Shown in pieces: positions 19,105 through 29,900 of a stretch of 64,000 nucleotides of DNA; the first letter of the stretch is position 1; the number at the start of each line of letters is the position of its first letter. The position numbers were made by a program, and so were the translations under genes. A model generated the notes under the pieces. That model saw only the letters and a program-made list of their open reading frames with translations. It ran no database searches and was not told the DNA's origin. The stretch spans positions 266,797,024 through 266,861,023 of the forward strand of contig NC_089822.1 in NCBI RefSeq assembly GCF_035046505.1. The letters are read 5' to 3'. The stretch comes from Tiliqua scincoides. Lineage: Eukaryota > Chordata > Lepidosauria > Squamata > Scincidae.

Positions 19105-21715
19105 CATCCTGGGGCATTCCGTGTACAAATGGTTTTATGCGAATGCCCAAAGTCTCCGAGCAAAGATGGGAGAACTGGAATGTCCAGTGACCAGGGAAAA
19201 CATTGACATAGTGGGCATAACGGAAACATGGTGGAATGCGGAGAATCAGTTGGATACCGCAATCCTGGGTTATAAACTCTACAGGAGGGACAGGCAGGGG
19301 CGTGTTGGAGGTGGGGTGGCCGTTTATGTTAAGGAAAGGATAGAATCCAGCAAAGTAGAGATTGAAGGTGGGTCAGACTCCACCATAGAATCTCTGTGGG
19401 TTAGATTACCAGGCCTGTAGAGCGATGTAATACTGGGGGCGTACTGTCGTCCTCCAGACCAGAAATTGGAAGGGGACCTTGAAATTAGGAAACAGATCAG
19501 GGAGGTGACAAGGAGGGACAGGGTTGTAATCATGGGGGACTTCAATTATCCGCATATAGACTGGGTCAATTTGTGTTCTGGTCATGTAAAGGAGACCGGA
19601 TTCCTTGACATGCTAAATGACTGTGCCTTAGAGCAGCTAGTCATGGAGCCCAACCGAGGACAGGTGACTCTGGATTTAATATTGTGCGGTACGCAGGACC
19701 TGGTTAGAGATGTAAATGTTACTGAGCCATTGGGGAACAGTGATCATGCTGCGATTCGTTTCGACGTGCATGTCGGGAAGAATACCGGGCAAATCTCTAA
19801 CAAAAACCCTTGACTTCCGATGGGCGGACTTCCCTCAAATGAGGAGGCTGGTTAGAAGGAGGTTGAAAGGGAGGGTAAAAAGAGTCCAGTCTCTCCAGAG
19901 TGCATGGAGGCTGCTTCAAACAACAATAATAAAGGCCCAGCAGAGGTGTATACCGCAAAGAAAGAAGGGTTCCACTAAATCCAGGAGGGTGCCCGCATGG
20001 CTAACCAGCCAAGTTAGAGAGGCTGTGAAGAGCAAGGAATCTTCCTTCTGTAAATGAAAGTCTTGCCCTAATGAGGAGAATAAAAAGGAACATAAACTGT
20101 GGCAAAAGAAATGTAAGATGATGATATGGGAGGCCAAGCGAGACTATGAGGAACCCATGGCCAGCAACATTAAGGGGAATAATAAAAGCTTCAAATATGT
20201 TAGAAGCAGGCAACCCCCCAAAGAGGCGGTTGGCCCTCTGGATGGTGAGGGAGGGAAAGGGGACATAAAAGGAGACTTAGCGATGGCAGAGAAATTGAGT
20301 TCTTTGCATCTGTCTTCACGGCAGAAGACCTTGGGCAGATAACGCTGCCCGAAAGGCCCCTCCTGATCGAGGAATTAAGTCAGACAGAGGTTAAAAGAGA
20401 AGATGTTTCAGACCTCATTGATAAATTAAAGATCAATAAGTCACCGGGCCCCGATGGCATCCACCCAAGAGTTATTAAGGAATTGAAGAATGAAGTTGTT
20501 GATCTCTTGACTATGATATGCAACTTGTCCCTCAAAACGGCCACGGTGCCAGAAGATTGGAGGATAGCAAATGTCATGCCTTTCTTTAAAAAGGGAAAGA
20601 GGGGGGAAACTATAGGCCGGTCAGACTAACATCTATACCGGGTAAGATGGTGGAATGCCTTATCAAAGATAGAATCTCAAAACACATAGACAAACAGGCC
20701 TTGCTGAGGGAGAATCAGCATGGCTTTTGTAAGGGTAAGTCTTGCCTCACAAACCTTATAGAATTCTTTGGAAAGGTCAACAGGCATGTGGATGTGGGAG
20801 AACCCGTGGACATTATATATCTGGACTTTCAGAAGACGTTCGACACGCTCCCTCACCAAAGGCTACTGGAAAAAATCCACAGTCAGGGAATTAGAGAACA
20901 GGTCCTCTCATGGACTGAGAACTGGTTGAAGGCCAGGAAGCAGAGAGTGGGTGGCAATGGGCAATTTTCACAATGGAGAGAGGTGAAAAGCGATGCGACC
21001 CAAGGATCTGTCCTGGGACTGGTGCTTTCAAGCTCTTCATAAATGACCTGGAGACAGGGGTGAGCAGTGAGGTTGCAAAGTTTGCAGACAACACCAAACT
21101 TTTCCAAGTGGTGAAGACCAGAAGTGATTGTGAGGAGCTCCAGAAGGATCTCTCCAGACTGGCAGAATGGGCAGCAAAATGGCAGATGCGCTTCAATGTC
21201 AGTAAGTGTAAGGTCATGCACATTGGGCAAAAAATCAAAACTTCACATATAGGCTGATGGGTTCTGAGCTCTGTGAGACAAATCAGGAGAGAGATCGTGG
21301 AGTGGTGGTGGACAGGTTGATGAAAGTGTCAACTCAATGTGCGGCGTCAGTGAAGAAGGCCAATTCTATGCTTCAGATCGTTAGAAAAGGTATTGAGAAC
21401 AAAACAGGTAATATTATAATGCCGTTGTACAAATCAATGGTAAGGCCACACCTGGATTATTGTGTCCAGTTTTGGTCGCCGCATCTCAAAAAAGACATAG
21501 TGGAAATGGAAAAGGTGCAAAAGAGGGCAACTAAGATGATTACAGGACTGGGACACCTTCCTTATGAGGAAAGGCTACGGCGTTTGGGCCTCTTCTGCCT
21601 AGAAAAGAGGCGCTTGAGGGGGGACATGATTGAGACATACAAAATTATGCAGGGGATGGATAAAGTGGATAGAGAGAAGCTCTTCACACTCTCACATAAC
21701 ACCAGAACCAGGTGA
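19105..21715 (+). pseudogene. CR1 ORF2: endonuclease and reverse transcriptase, dead
   Basis: The endonuclease part (NAQSLRAKMGEL, ITETWW, VVIMGDFNYPHIDW, GNSDHAAI) lies in 19121-19813. RT parts follow in shifting frames (SPGPDGIHPR, then QHGFCKGKSCLTNL, YLDFQKTFDTLPH). The catalytic box near 21081 reads FADN in place of FADD, so one catalytic Asp is lost. The C-terminal end (RPHLDYCVQFWSPHLKKD to LSHNTRTR) is intact. Several stops and frameshifts are present. Confidence 0.88.
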
Positions 21716-21838
21716 CATCCACTAAAATGGAGTGTTGGGAGAGTTAGGACAGATAAAAGAAAATATTTCTTTACTCAGCGTGAGGTTGGTCCGTGGAACT
21801 CCTTGCCACAGGATGTGGTGATGGACCCACCAGAAGTG

Positions 21839-22505
21839 ATGTTGTCCCCAAAATGCTCAGCTCACAATACTGGGATGTCCACCAGGCCCAGCTTTCAAAA
21901 TCAGACTTCTCTGGTGTAGGCCTTTCTCTGCCCTTTGCTCAGGAATGCTGCCAGTTAGCATCAACCATCCTCATACTCAGCGAGAAGCTGGCTAAACAAG
22001 ATAAGCCAAGTACTCAAAATATGGGCCTCCAGGGAAGGACAGATGGTAACAAACAAATAGACCAAGAGTGTGAGACCCCAAAGTGTGAGTCCGAAAGGAC
22101 TAGGGTAAAGTGTTGTGGTTGATTACCAAATCTAATGGACATCCTGTGTGTAAATACCCTGCCAATACACGTTGCAATGTGCTTCCTACAGAACATTTCA
22201 AACTGCTCAGGGATGCTGATTTTGCTTTCTGTCTGATTACTTGTCAATTTTTCAAGGATGTTTACCCCTCTTTCTTTGTGCCCTTGTGTACCCCTCCTCT
22301 CTTCAGAACGCTCTATAAATAGTGTATCATTGTAACCCATTCCTGTTCCATCACCTCCTTGGGGGTGGTCCCATTTGCAAACGTAGTAAAAAGCTTTGTT
22401 TTTCAGAAGCCCTCTCAAGTCTCCTGTCCTGTTTGTTTGCCTCTCCCATTCGGGAACAATGTCATGACTGGAAGTGACATCACCATCGAGCAGGACAATT
22501 TTTAA
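21839..22505 (+). mobile_element. LTR-like fossil inside CR1
   Basis: A possible solitary LTR: it starts TGTTGTCCCC, ends TTTTTAACA, has a TATA-like CTATAAATAG near 22311 and a poly-A-signal-like stretch about 80 bp later. There is no internal coding part and no clear target duplication. It is younger than the CR1 it interrupts. The family is not assigned; the LTR call itself is tentative. Confidence 0.35.
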
Positions 22506-22518
22506 CAATCCTAGGCTG

Positions 22519-22746
22519 CAATCTTACCCACACCCAGGAGTAAGTTCCTTGTACTATCATTGTTAATAGAACAGTCATAGCAGCTTGTTAAAAGTACAGG
22601 TCTGGAACATTTCCCCAAATGCAGTCACAGACCATGGTAGCCTCAAGTCAAATATATTAAAATCAAAATATTGAAATGAATGGGGACCCATTTGAAATTG
22701 GCTTGCGACCCACCTAGTGGGTCCTGACCCACAGTTTGAGAAATAT
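22519..22746 (+). mobile_element. hAT-like MITE remnant
   Basis: It ends in GGGTCCTGACCCACAGTTTGAGAAA, of the common 'cagtggttctcaaa' hAT terminal group; the left end is degraded. Non-coding. It follows the LTR-like piece within the CR1-splitting insert. Confidence 0.4.
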
Positions 22747-22773
22747 TGGAGAAAGACAAAGGTCTCATTGTTC

Positions 22774-22947
22774 CTGGCTACTGCTGGTTCCTCTCTATGC
22801 ATACTTGGCTCATGGCCCCACCAGTTTGTCCCGCTCTGGGAGTGGACTTGCCCGGCTTCCTGGCTACCACTGGTTCCTACTGGGATCATGGCTTCACCAG
22901 TTTGTCCTGCTCTGAGCTACCGAGAGTGGACATGCCTGGCTGCCCCA
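22774..22947. repeat. Two-copy tandem repeat, about 85 bp
   Basis: Two imperfect copies in a row, each with CCTGGCTACnnCTGGTTCCT, CACCAGTTTGTCC and GAGTGGACnTGCC. No coding meaning is evident. Confidence 0.7.
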
Positions 22948-23554
22948 TTGGAAGAAAGTGACTGGTTGCCTAGTGGCCCTGACCAGTTTCCATGAAACCA
23001 GAGCCTGACCTGTCCCTGCTCCTTGGGACTCTCCTGAGTCTTCAGCAGATGGAAAGGAAGCTCCAGCAGAGAGAATCTCTGGATGCTTTGCCAGCTCACT
23101 GGGGGGGGGGGCACAGAAACTGACCCCCAGTGAAACACATACAGGGTCTTACAGGGGAGCAGTAAGACTTACAGGGGAGCAGGCAGAAGCTCCCAGAAGG
23201 AGAAACGGGACACATGAGTAGAGGATGACGTGGCAAAGGCTCCGTGGGATCCTCATCCACCCATCAGGGGCAGCTCCCCCACCTTCCAGGGACCAGCCTT
23301 GCCTCTGCTCCTCTGGCCTCCACACACTCTTGCTTTCCTTATTAGCCACCCCCTGCCCAAATCAGCTTGAGCCATATAAGACACGGTGCTGTAGAGCATG
23401 TGCAGAGTGCAGTTTCCTGAGCATGGATCAAGCTATCTCTGCCCAACGTTGCATATGCGCAAGAGGAACTAACTGTGTGCCAGGGCCTAGCAGAGGAGGT
23501 AAAGGGGGTAATTTGTATCTGGGCCCGGAGTCTGAAAGGGGGCCCAGGAGCTAG

Positions 23555-23909
23555 TGTTACATGAAAATCCCCTTTTTCCTTAGTTGTGATTTTATATCTG
23601 GTTACAGGTAAAGCTTCTCACAGGCCAAACTTCCAAAAAAACCTGGTCAAGCTACAAATTCATGGATTACACAACCCCCCCTTCCATGTGGTCCCTGCAT
23701 TCCTGGTATTGTTTTAACCCACTCACTGTTTATGCAAAAGTGTCTCCTAATCAAATCACTGTTTATGGAAACACATTTAAACTTCTCACACAGGGCAAAT
23801 TCAGGTAAAGTCACAAGCTCAGGGTGGAAACATCCTCCTCCCTACTCTCAAGAAGTCTGGCATAGCTATGTCTCCTATTGTTTTATTGTTGTAACGTCTA
23901 GTCTAGCCT
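23555..23909 (+). mobile_element. LTR-like fossil, partial
   Basis: It begins TGTTACATGAAAATCCCC and runs parallel to 34317-34376 plus 35305-35700, the larger LTR-like fossil of the same family. It is the right end of the CR1-splitting insert and shorter than the other copy. Old and non-coding. Confidence 0.4.
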
Positions 23910-24174
23910 AGACGCCTTTAAAAGGGGATTGGACAAGTTTCTGGAGGAAAAATCCATTACGGGGAACAAGCCATGACGTGTATGTGCAATCTCCCGATTT
24001 TAGAAATGGGCTATGTCAGAATGCCAGATGCAAGGGAGGGCACCAGGATGAGGTCTCTTGTTATCTGGTGTGCTCCCTGGGGCAATTGGTGGGCCACTGT
24101 GAGATACAGTAAGCTGGACTAGATGGGCCTATGGCCTGATCCAGTGGGGCTGTTCTTATGTTCTTATGTGCAGT

Positions 24175-24291
24175 GAAGCTTGAATTCACATTGAAGCTCT
24201 TTCCATACTCCAAGCATTGAAACGGTTTCTCCCCCCTGTGGGTTCCTTGATGGACAGTCAGCTGTGAGTTCGGAATGAAGCTCTTTCCACA
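24175..24291 (-). pseudogene. Fossil last fingers of gene B
   Basis: Beyond the gene B stop the same frame continues [18 protein letters not shown] and then a decayed finger (Cys to Tyr in its second Cys; NVNSSFTAH) that breaks off at the CR1 end. A stop replaces Glu in finger 25 (KCL-stop-CGKSF). The host 3' end beyond this is lost or displaced by CR1. Confidence 0.8.
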
Positions 24292-26927
24292 CTACAAGCA
24301 TTTATATGGTTTCTCTCCAGTGTGGCCTCTTTGATGCACAGCGAGGTTCGCCCTCTGAGTGAAGCTCTTTCCACACTCCAAGCATTTAAATGGTTTCTCC
24401 CCAGTGTGGTTGCTTTGATGCGCAGTGAGCTTTGCCCTCTGATTGAAGCTCTTTCCACACTCTAAGCATTTATAGGGTTTCTCCCCTGTGTGGGTTCTTT
24501 GATGTGCAGTCAAGCTTAAATTTACACTGAACCTCTTTCCACACTGCAAGCATTTATAGGGTTTCTCCCCAGTGTGGGTTCTTTGATGGACAGTGAGGTT
24601 TGCTCTCTTACTGAAGCTCTTTCCACACTCCAAGCATTTATATGGTTTCTCCCCAGTGTGGGTTCTTTCATGGACAGTGAGGTTTGCTCTCTTACTGAAG
24701 CTCTTTCCACACTCCAAGCATTTATAGGGTTTCTCCCCTGTGTGGGTTCTTTGATGCAAAGTCAGGTATGAGCTGTAACTGAAGCTCTTTCCACACACCA
24801 AGCATTTATAGGGTTTCTCCCCTGTGTGGGTTCTTTGATGCTTACCCAGTGATGAGCTGTAACTGAAGCTCTTTCCACACTCCAAGCATTTATAGGGTTT
24901 CTCCCCTGTGTGGGTTCCTTGATGTGCAGTCAAGCTTGAATTCACACTGAAGCTCTTTCCACACTCCAAGCATTTATAGGGTTGCTCCCCCCTGTGGGTT
25001 CCTTGATGGACAGTCAGCCATGACCTCCGAATGAAACTCTCCCCACACTCAAAGCATTTATATGGTTTCTCTCCAGTGTGGATTCTTTGATGCTCAGTGA
25101 GGGTTGATCTCTGCCTGAAGCTCTTTCCACACTCCAAGCATTTATAGGGTTTCTTCCCTGTGTGGATTCTTTGATGTACAGTCAGGACTGATCTCTGCCT
25201 GAAGCTCTTTCCACACTCCAAGCATTGAAATGGCTTCTCCCCTGTGTGGGTTCTCTGATGGACAGTGAGGCATCCCCTCTCACTGAAGCTCATTCCACAC
25301 TCCTGGCATTTATAAGGTTTCTCCCCCGTGTGGGTTCTTCGATGTACAGTCAGGTGCTCCCTCCGACTGAAGCTCTTTTCACACGCCAAGCATTTATAGG
25401 GTTTCTTCCCTGTGTGGATTCTTCGATGTACAGTCAGGCCTGCTCTTTGCCTGAAGCTCTTTCCACACTCCAAGCATTGAAATGCTTTCTCCCCCCTGTG
25501 GGTTCTTTCATGTTCAGTCAAGCTTGAATTCATACCGAAGCTCTTTCCACACTCGAAGCACTGATATGGTTTGTCCCCTGTGTGGTTTCTTTGATGCAGA
25601 GTCAGGCCTGATCTCCAAACAAAACTCTTTCCACACTCCAAGCATTTATAGGGTTTCTTCCCTGTGTGGATTCTTTGATGTACAGTCAGGTTTTGCCTCC
25701 GACTGAAACTCTTTCCACACTCCAAGCATTGAAATGGTTTCTCCCCTGTGTGGATTCTTTGATGCAAAGTCAGGTGTGAGCTCTGACTGAAGCTCTTTCC
25801 ACACTCCAAGCATTTATAGGGTTGCACACCACTGTGGGTTCTTTGATGTGCAGTCAAGTTTGAATTCATACTGAAGCTCTTTCCACACTCCAAGCATTGA
25901 AATTGTTTCTCCCCAGTGTGGGTTCTTTGATGGACAGTCAGCTGTGAGCTCTGAATGAAGCTCTTCCCACACTTGAAGCATTGATATGGTTTCTCCCCCG
26001 TGTGGGTTCTTTGATGTAAAGTCAGGTGTGTGCTCTTACTGAAGCTCTTTCCACACTCTAAGCATTGATAGGGTTTCTCCCCTGTGTGGGTTCTTTGATG
26101 GACAGTCAGCTGTGAGCTCTGAATGAAGCTCTTCCCACACTTGAAGCATTGATATGGTTTCTCCCCCGTGTGGGTTCTTTGATGTACAGTCAGGTTGTGT
26201 CTCTGACTGAAGCTCTTTCCACACTCCAAGCATTTATAGGGTTTCTCCCCGGTGTGGATTCTTTGATGCCTAACAAGTGATGAGCTGTCACTGAAGCTCT
26301 TTCCACACTCCAAGCATTTAAATGGGTTCTGCTCCCTGTGGATTCTTCGATGTGCTCTAACTTCTGGTGTACTGCTGACCATCTTTGCACGTGGAGGGCA
26401 TTTTTCCTTTCTCTGTATAGCATTTTTTTGTGGATTGACTGGGATGACACTGGAAGCTCCACCCTGAGAAGTACCAGATTTACTTCTCCATTTCTCTGTC
26501 TGCTTTCCTTCCTGCTTCTTTGATCTGCCTTCATGTGCAGCTTTCCTCCCTGTGCGGACCTTCTTATGGGAAGAAACAGAGGTGCTTGGACTGAAGGCAT
26601 TTCTCCACTCAGAGTGTTTTAAAGATTTTCCCCCTGTGTGGATGTTGCTGTGTTTATCAATGTTGGTTGTGCAACTGATCATTTCTCCCTGCAAAGGACA
26701 CTTATTCCTTCTCTTCCGTTTGGGATGTTCCTGCTGTTTTGGGATTTCATGGATGTCATGTCCCTGACAAGGAACAGATTCTGTCGTCCAGGCTGGTGCT
26801 GTGCTTCCCTTCTGTTTCCCTGACCCATCCTGGACTCTCCAAGTCTCTTGTTCTACACCAACAGCAGCAGCTTCCGGTGACACTCCACGTGACTCCCTGT
26901 GAGCCTCACTGTGTTTTTCGTTGCTTC
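24292..26927 (-). CDS. Gene B finger exon, 24 C2H2 fingers
   Basis: Acceptor CTGTTTCAG, then [13 protein letters not shown]. The spacer of about 190 residues holds a decayed finger ([10 protein letters not shown]) shared with gene D. Helix residues (-1,2,3,6): fingers 1-8 DSSR, QHNV, QSQV, KTHL, QSQV, MSNA, QSHL, RQNV; 9-16 WSGL, MSSE, QAGV, REHV, EGCV, QSVV, QSTE, RSWV; 17-24 VSSA, YSSK, YSYL, KANV, KANV, VLSA, QAKA, QANV. Fingers 3 and 5, and 20 and 21, have the same contact residues, pointing to recent internal duplication. Confidence 0.92.
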
Positions 26928-29900
26928 CTGAAACAGAAAGAGAATCTTCAATAGAGCAGTGTTCTTAAATTTGTGAGTCATGTAATGATTTGGGAGGTGG
27001 ACTTAGACCTGGAAGATCCAGGTTCTGTTACAGTATGTGCCCCATACAGTAAGGCAATTTGGTGGCTGGATAAGGCAGGTCTATCAGACTACTGCTGTGT
27101 TTAAGCAAATGTAAGCATACCTGTCAGATAATGGGGCAAGGACCAATCAGGGCAAAGTGCTGAGTCACTGCACAGAACAAGGAGAGATGGGAAAAGCTAA
27201 TGCAATCCCCACCCAGGATGATGCAATGACATTCCTCAGTGATGAGGTCATGGCCTTTCCCATTGGCTGACAGGAGTATAAATGTCCAACAAGCACACTC
27301 CACTCTGTGAGTTGTAGGAGTGAGTTGCTGCATGAATCTCTGCTGGACTGACACCTGATTTACTGACTATTTGGACTGTTTGCCAGACTGCCTCTGCTTG
27401 CTGATTTCTGGAACTGCCTTCTACTTGTAAATACTGTCTGTAAATAGACTCTGGTGCAGGTACTTCCCTGGATCTTGCCTCCTTTTTTTGGCGTTCTTCC
27501 CTGTGCTCTGAGCACCACACACTGCAGCTGCCAGTTTGCGCTTCTGCTATCTCTGTGTTTTGCCCACTATCTCTAACAGGTTCAAATCCCCGCTCAGCCA
27601 TGAAGCTACCTGGGTGACCTTGGGCCGGTCACTTTCTCTCAGCCTCACCTACCTCACAGGGTTGTTGTGAGTACAATAGGTGGGGAGCAGCTGTATATAC
27701 TGCCCTGAGCTCTTTGGAGGAAGGGTAGTATAAAAATGTGAAAAATAAATAATAGATAAAGCCTCATTTGAGTGTCATGGTAACCTTTCAAAGCCGGTGC
27801 AAGGGGGGGCTTGGATCCACTCTTATAATGGTTCTTCCTTATCAAAACTGAATTCTTGATATAATCCTGCACAGTTTCATGTTGCTGTCTTGACCCACAG
27901 CTCCTAAGCCACCACTCTGTTTGCCACTTTCCCACCTGGAGCCGCCACTCTGTTTGCCGCCCCGGCCCCTGACTCCAAAGTAATGGCACTGATGACATCA
28001 TGTCACTGCAATCACTTCCAGAATTGCACCAGGAGTTCCAGCATCTGGCATGATTCTGTGCTGCTCTGGGGCATGTCTTTCGTTTCCTCAGAGGAGACGA
28101 ATGATGCAGCACAGATCACAGAGTGGCCCAGAATTGTGCCCAGAGTGGCTGTGAGTTGTGGCCACTCTGGTCACAATTCTGCCCCACCCCCTACTCTCCT
28201 CCTATATACAATGGGGTGGCCTAGAGGGGCGGAACGCTGGGAGTTGCAATTCCTGGCACACTGCCACTCTAGGCCACCTCTTTCCTCTCCTCCCATAAAG
28301 AGACGGGTGGACTAGAGCAGCAGCACACTAGGGGTTGCAACGGGAGTGTGGGAGTTAAGGCCCCCCCCCCCAAAGTATTGCATCCAGTTCTGGTCGCCAC
28401 ATCTCGAAAAGGATATCATGGAGGTGGAAAAGGTGCAGACGAGAGCAACCAAAATGATTACTGGGCTGGGCACCTTCCTTATGAGGAAAGGCCACAGAGT
28501 ATGGGGCTCTTCAGTCTAGAAAAGAGGCGCCTGAGGGGGAACATGATTGAGACATACAAAATGACCCAGGGGATCAATACAATGGATAGAGAAATGCGCT
28601 TTAGGCTCTCACACAACACCAGAACCAGGGGACATCCACTAAAATTGAGTGTTGGGACAATTAGGACAGACAAAAGAAAATATTTCTTTACCCAGCGGGT
28701 CATTAGTCTGTGGAACTCCTTGACACATAAAGTGGGGATGGCATCTGGCCTAGATGCCTTTAAAAGGGAATTGGACAAATTTCTGGAGGAGAAGTCCATC
28801 ATGGGTTACAAGTCATGGTAAGTTTGTGCAAGCTCCTGATTTTGGAAGTGGACTACCTCAGAGTGCCAGATGTAGGGGAGGGCACCGGGGCGCAGGTCGT
28901 GTCTGTTGTCTTGTGTGTCCCTGGGGCATTTGGTGGGCCGCTGTGAGATACAGGAAGCTGAACTAGATGGGCCTACGGCCTGATCCAGCGGGGCTGTTCT
29001 TATGTTGTTCTTATGAGTTGTGCTGAGAGTTGCTCAAGACCTCTGGGAGAGGAATTGCACCCGGAGTGGCTGCGAGTTGAGGCTACCCCGGCTGCGATTC
29101 AGAACCATTCTGGGGCACCCACTCCCTGTCCTCCTTTATAGGAGGGAGGCCAGCCTAGAGCAGCTGTGTACTGGGAGCTGCAAGTCCTGGTGCACTGCTG
29201 CTCTAGGTTGCCCCTTTTCTCTCCTCCTTTATGGGGCTGAAGCAGAAGGGTGCTGAATCCCAGCCTTCCTCAGGAGCAGGAGGCTAAATGGGTGGTGGGG
29301 GAAGAGGCTGGTTGTGCTGTCCCAACAGGTGCAGCACCTGGGGCACTTGCCCCCATATCCCACTCTAGATATGCCATTGATGACACATTGCCTAAACAAG
29401 GAGAGTTTCTATTATGCTGGAGGATCCACAATGGCCACAGCTCCCTCTGGTCTGAAGCTACTGCTGTGTTAAGCAGGACTTCTCATAAGCAAATGACCTG
29501 CTGATTCCTCTTCTTCCTGAATATCCTGCAAAAATGCACACTCCCCTTTCTCCAGCCAGGAAATGAAGGCAGGTTTTGGAAACTCCTCTGAGCAGTGGGG
29601 GGTTAAAATGCTACATTTTCTCAGGCACCTGGATGCCTGTGTAAAGTGGCGTCCCCTCACATTCAGAGTCATGATGGGCTTCGGGAGCATTGCAGAGGCA
29701 TCTCCTACACATTGCTCTCACCACCCCAATGGCTCTGAATGCGAGGGGCCGCTTTACACGGGTGTCCAGGCGCCCCAAAAAGCTTAGCGTTTTGACCCCC
29801 CACTAGCTATGCCACTGCCTCCCAGAAAGAAACAAGGAGATCCTGCAGATTACAGAACACGGAGGCTTTGCAAAGAGATCTGACTTGAGGTGATCTTCCT

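Larger units (their letters stand above)
17800..24170 (+). mobile_element. Near full-length CR1 LINE, split by a 2.1-kb insertion
   Basis: CR1 sequence runs from a 5'UTR (a TATAAA-like start near 17808) through ORF1 and ORF2 to about 21825. It resumes at about 23910 and ends at 24170 with the CR1 octamer repeat TTCTTATG TTCTTATG. The middle, 21826-23909, is foreign. The exact 5' end is uncertain. The 3' end abuts the last, decayed finger of gene B. Confidence 0.85.

Noticed and set aside
24292-26340. Regular 84-bp repeats that look like a CRISPR-type array
   Set aside because: They are C2H2 finger codons in frame in a vertebrate gene.
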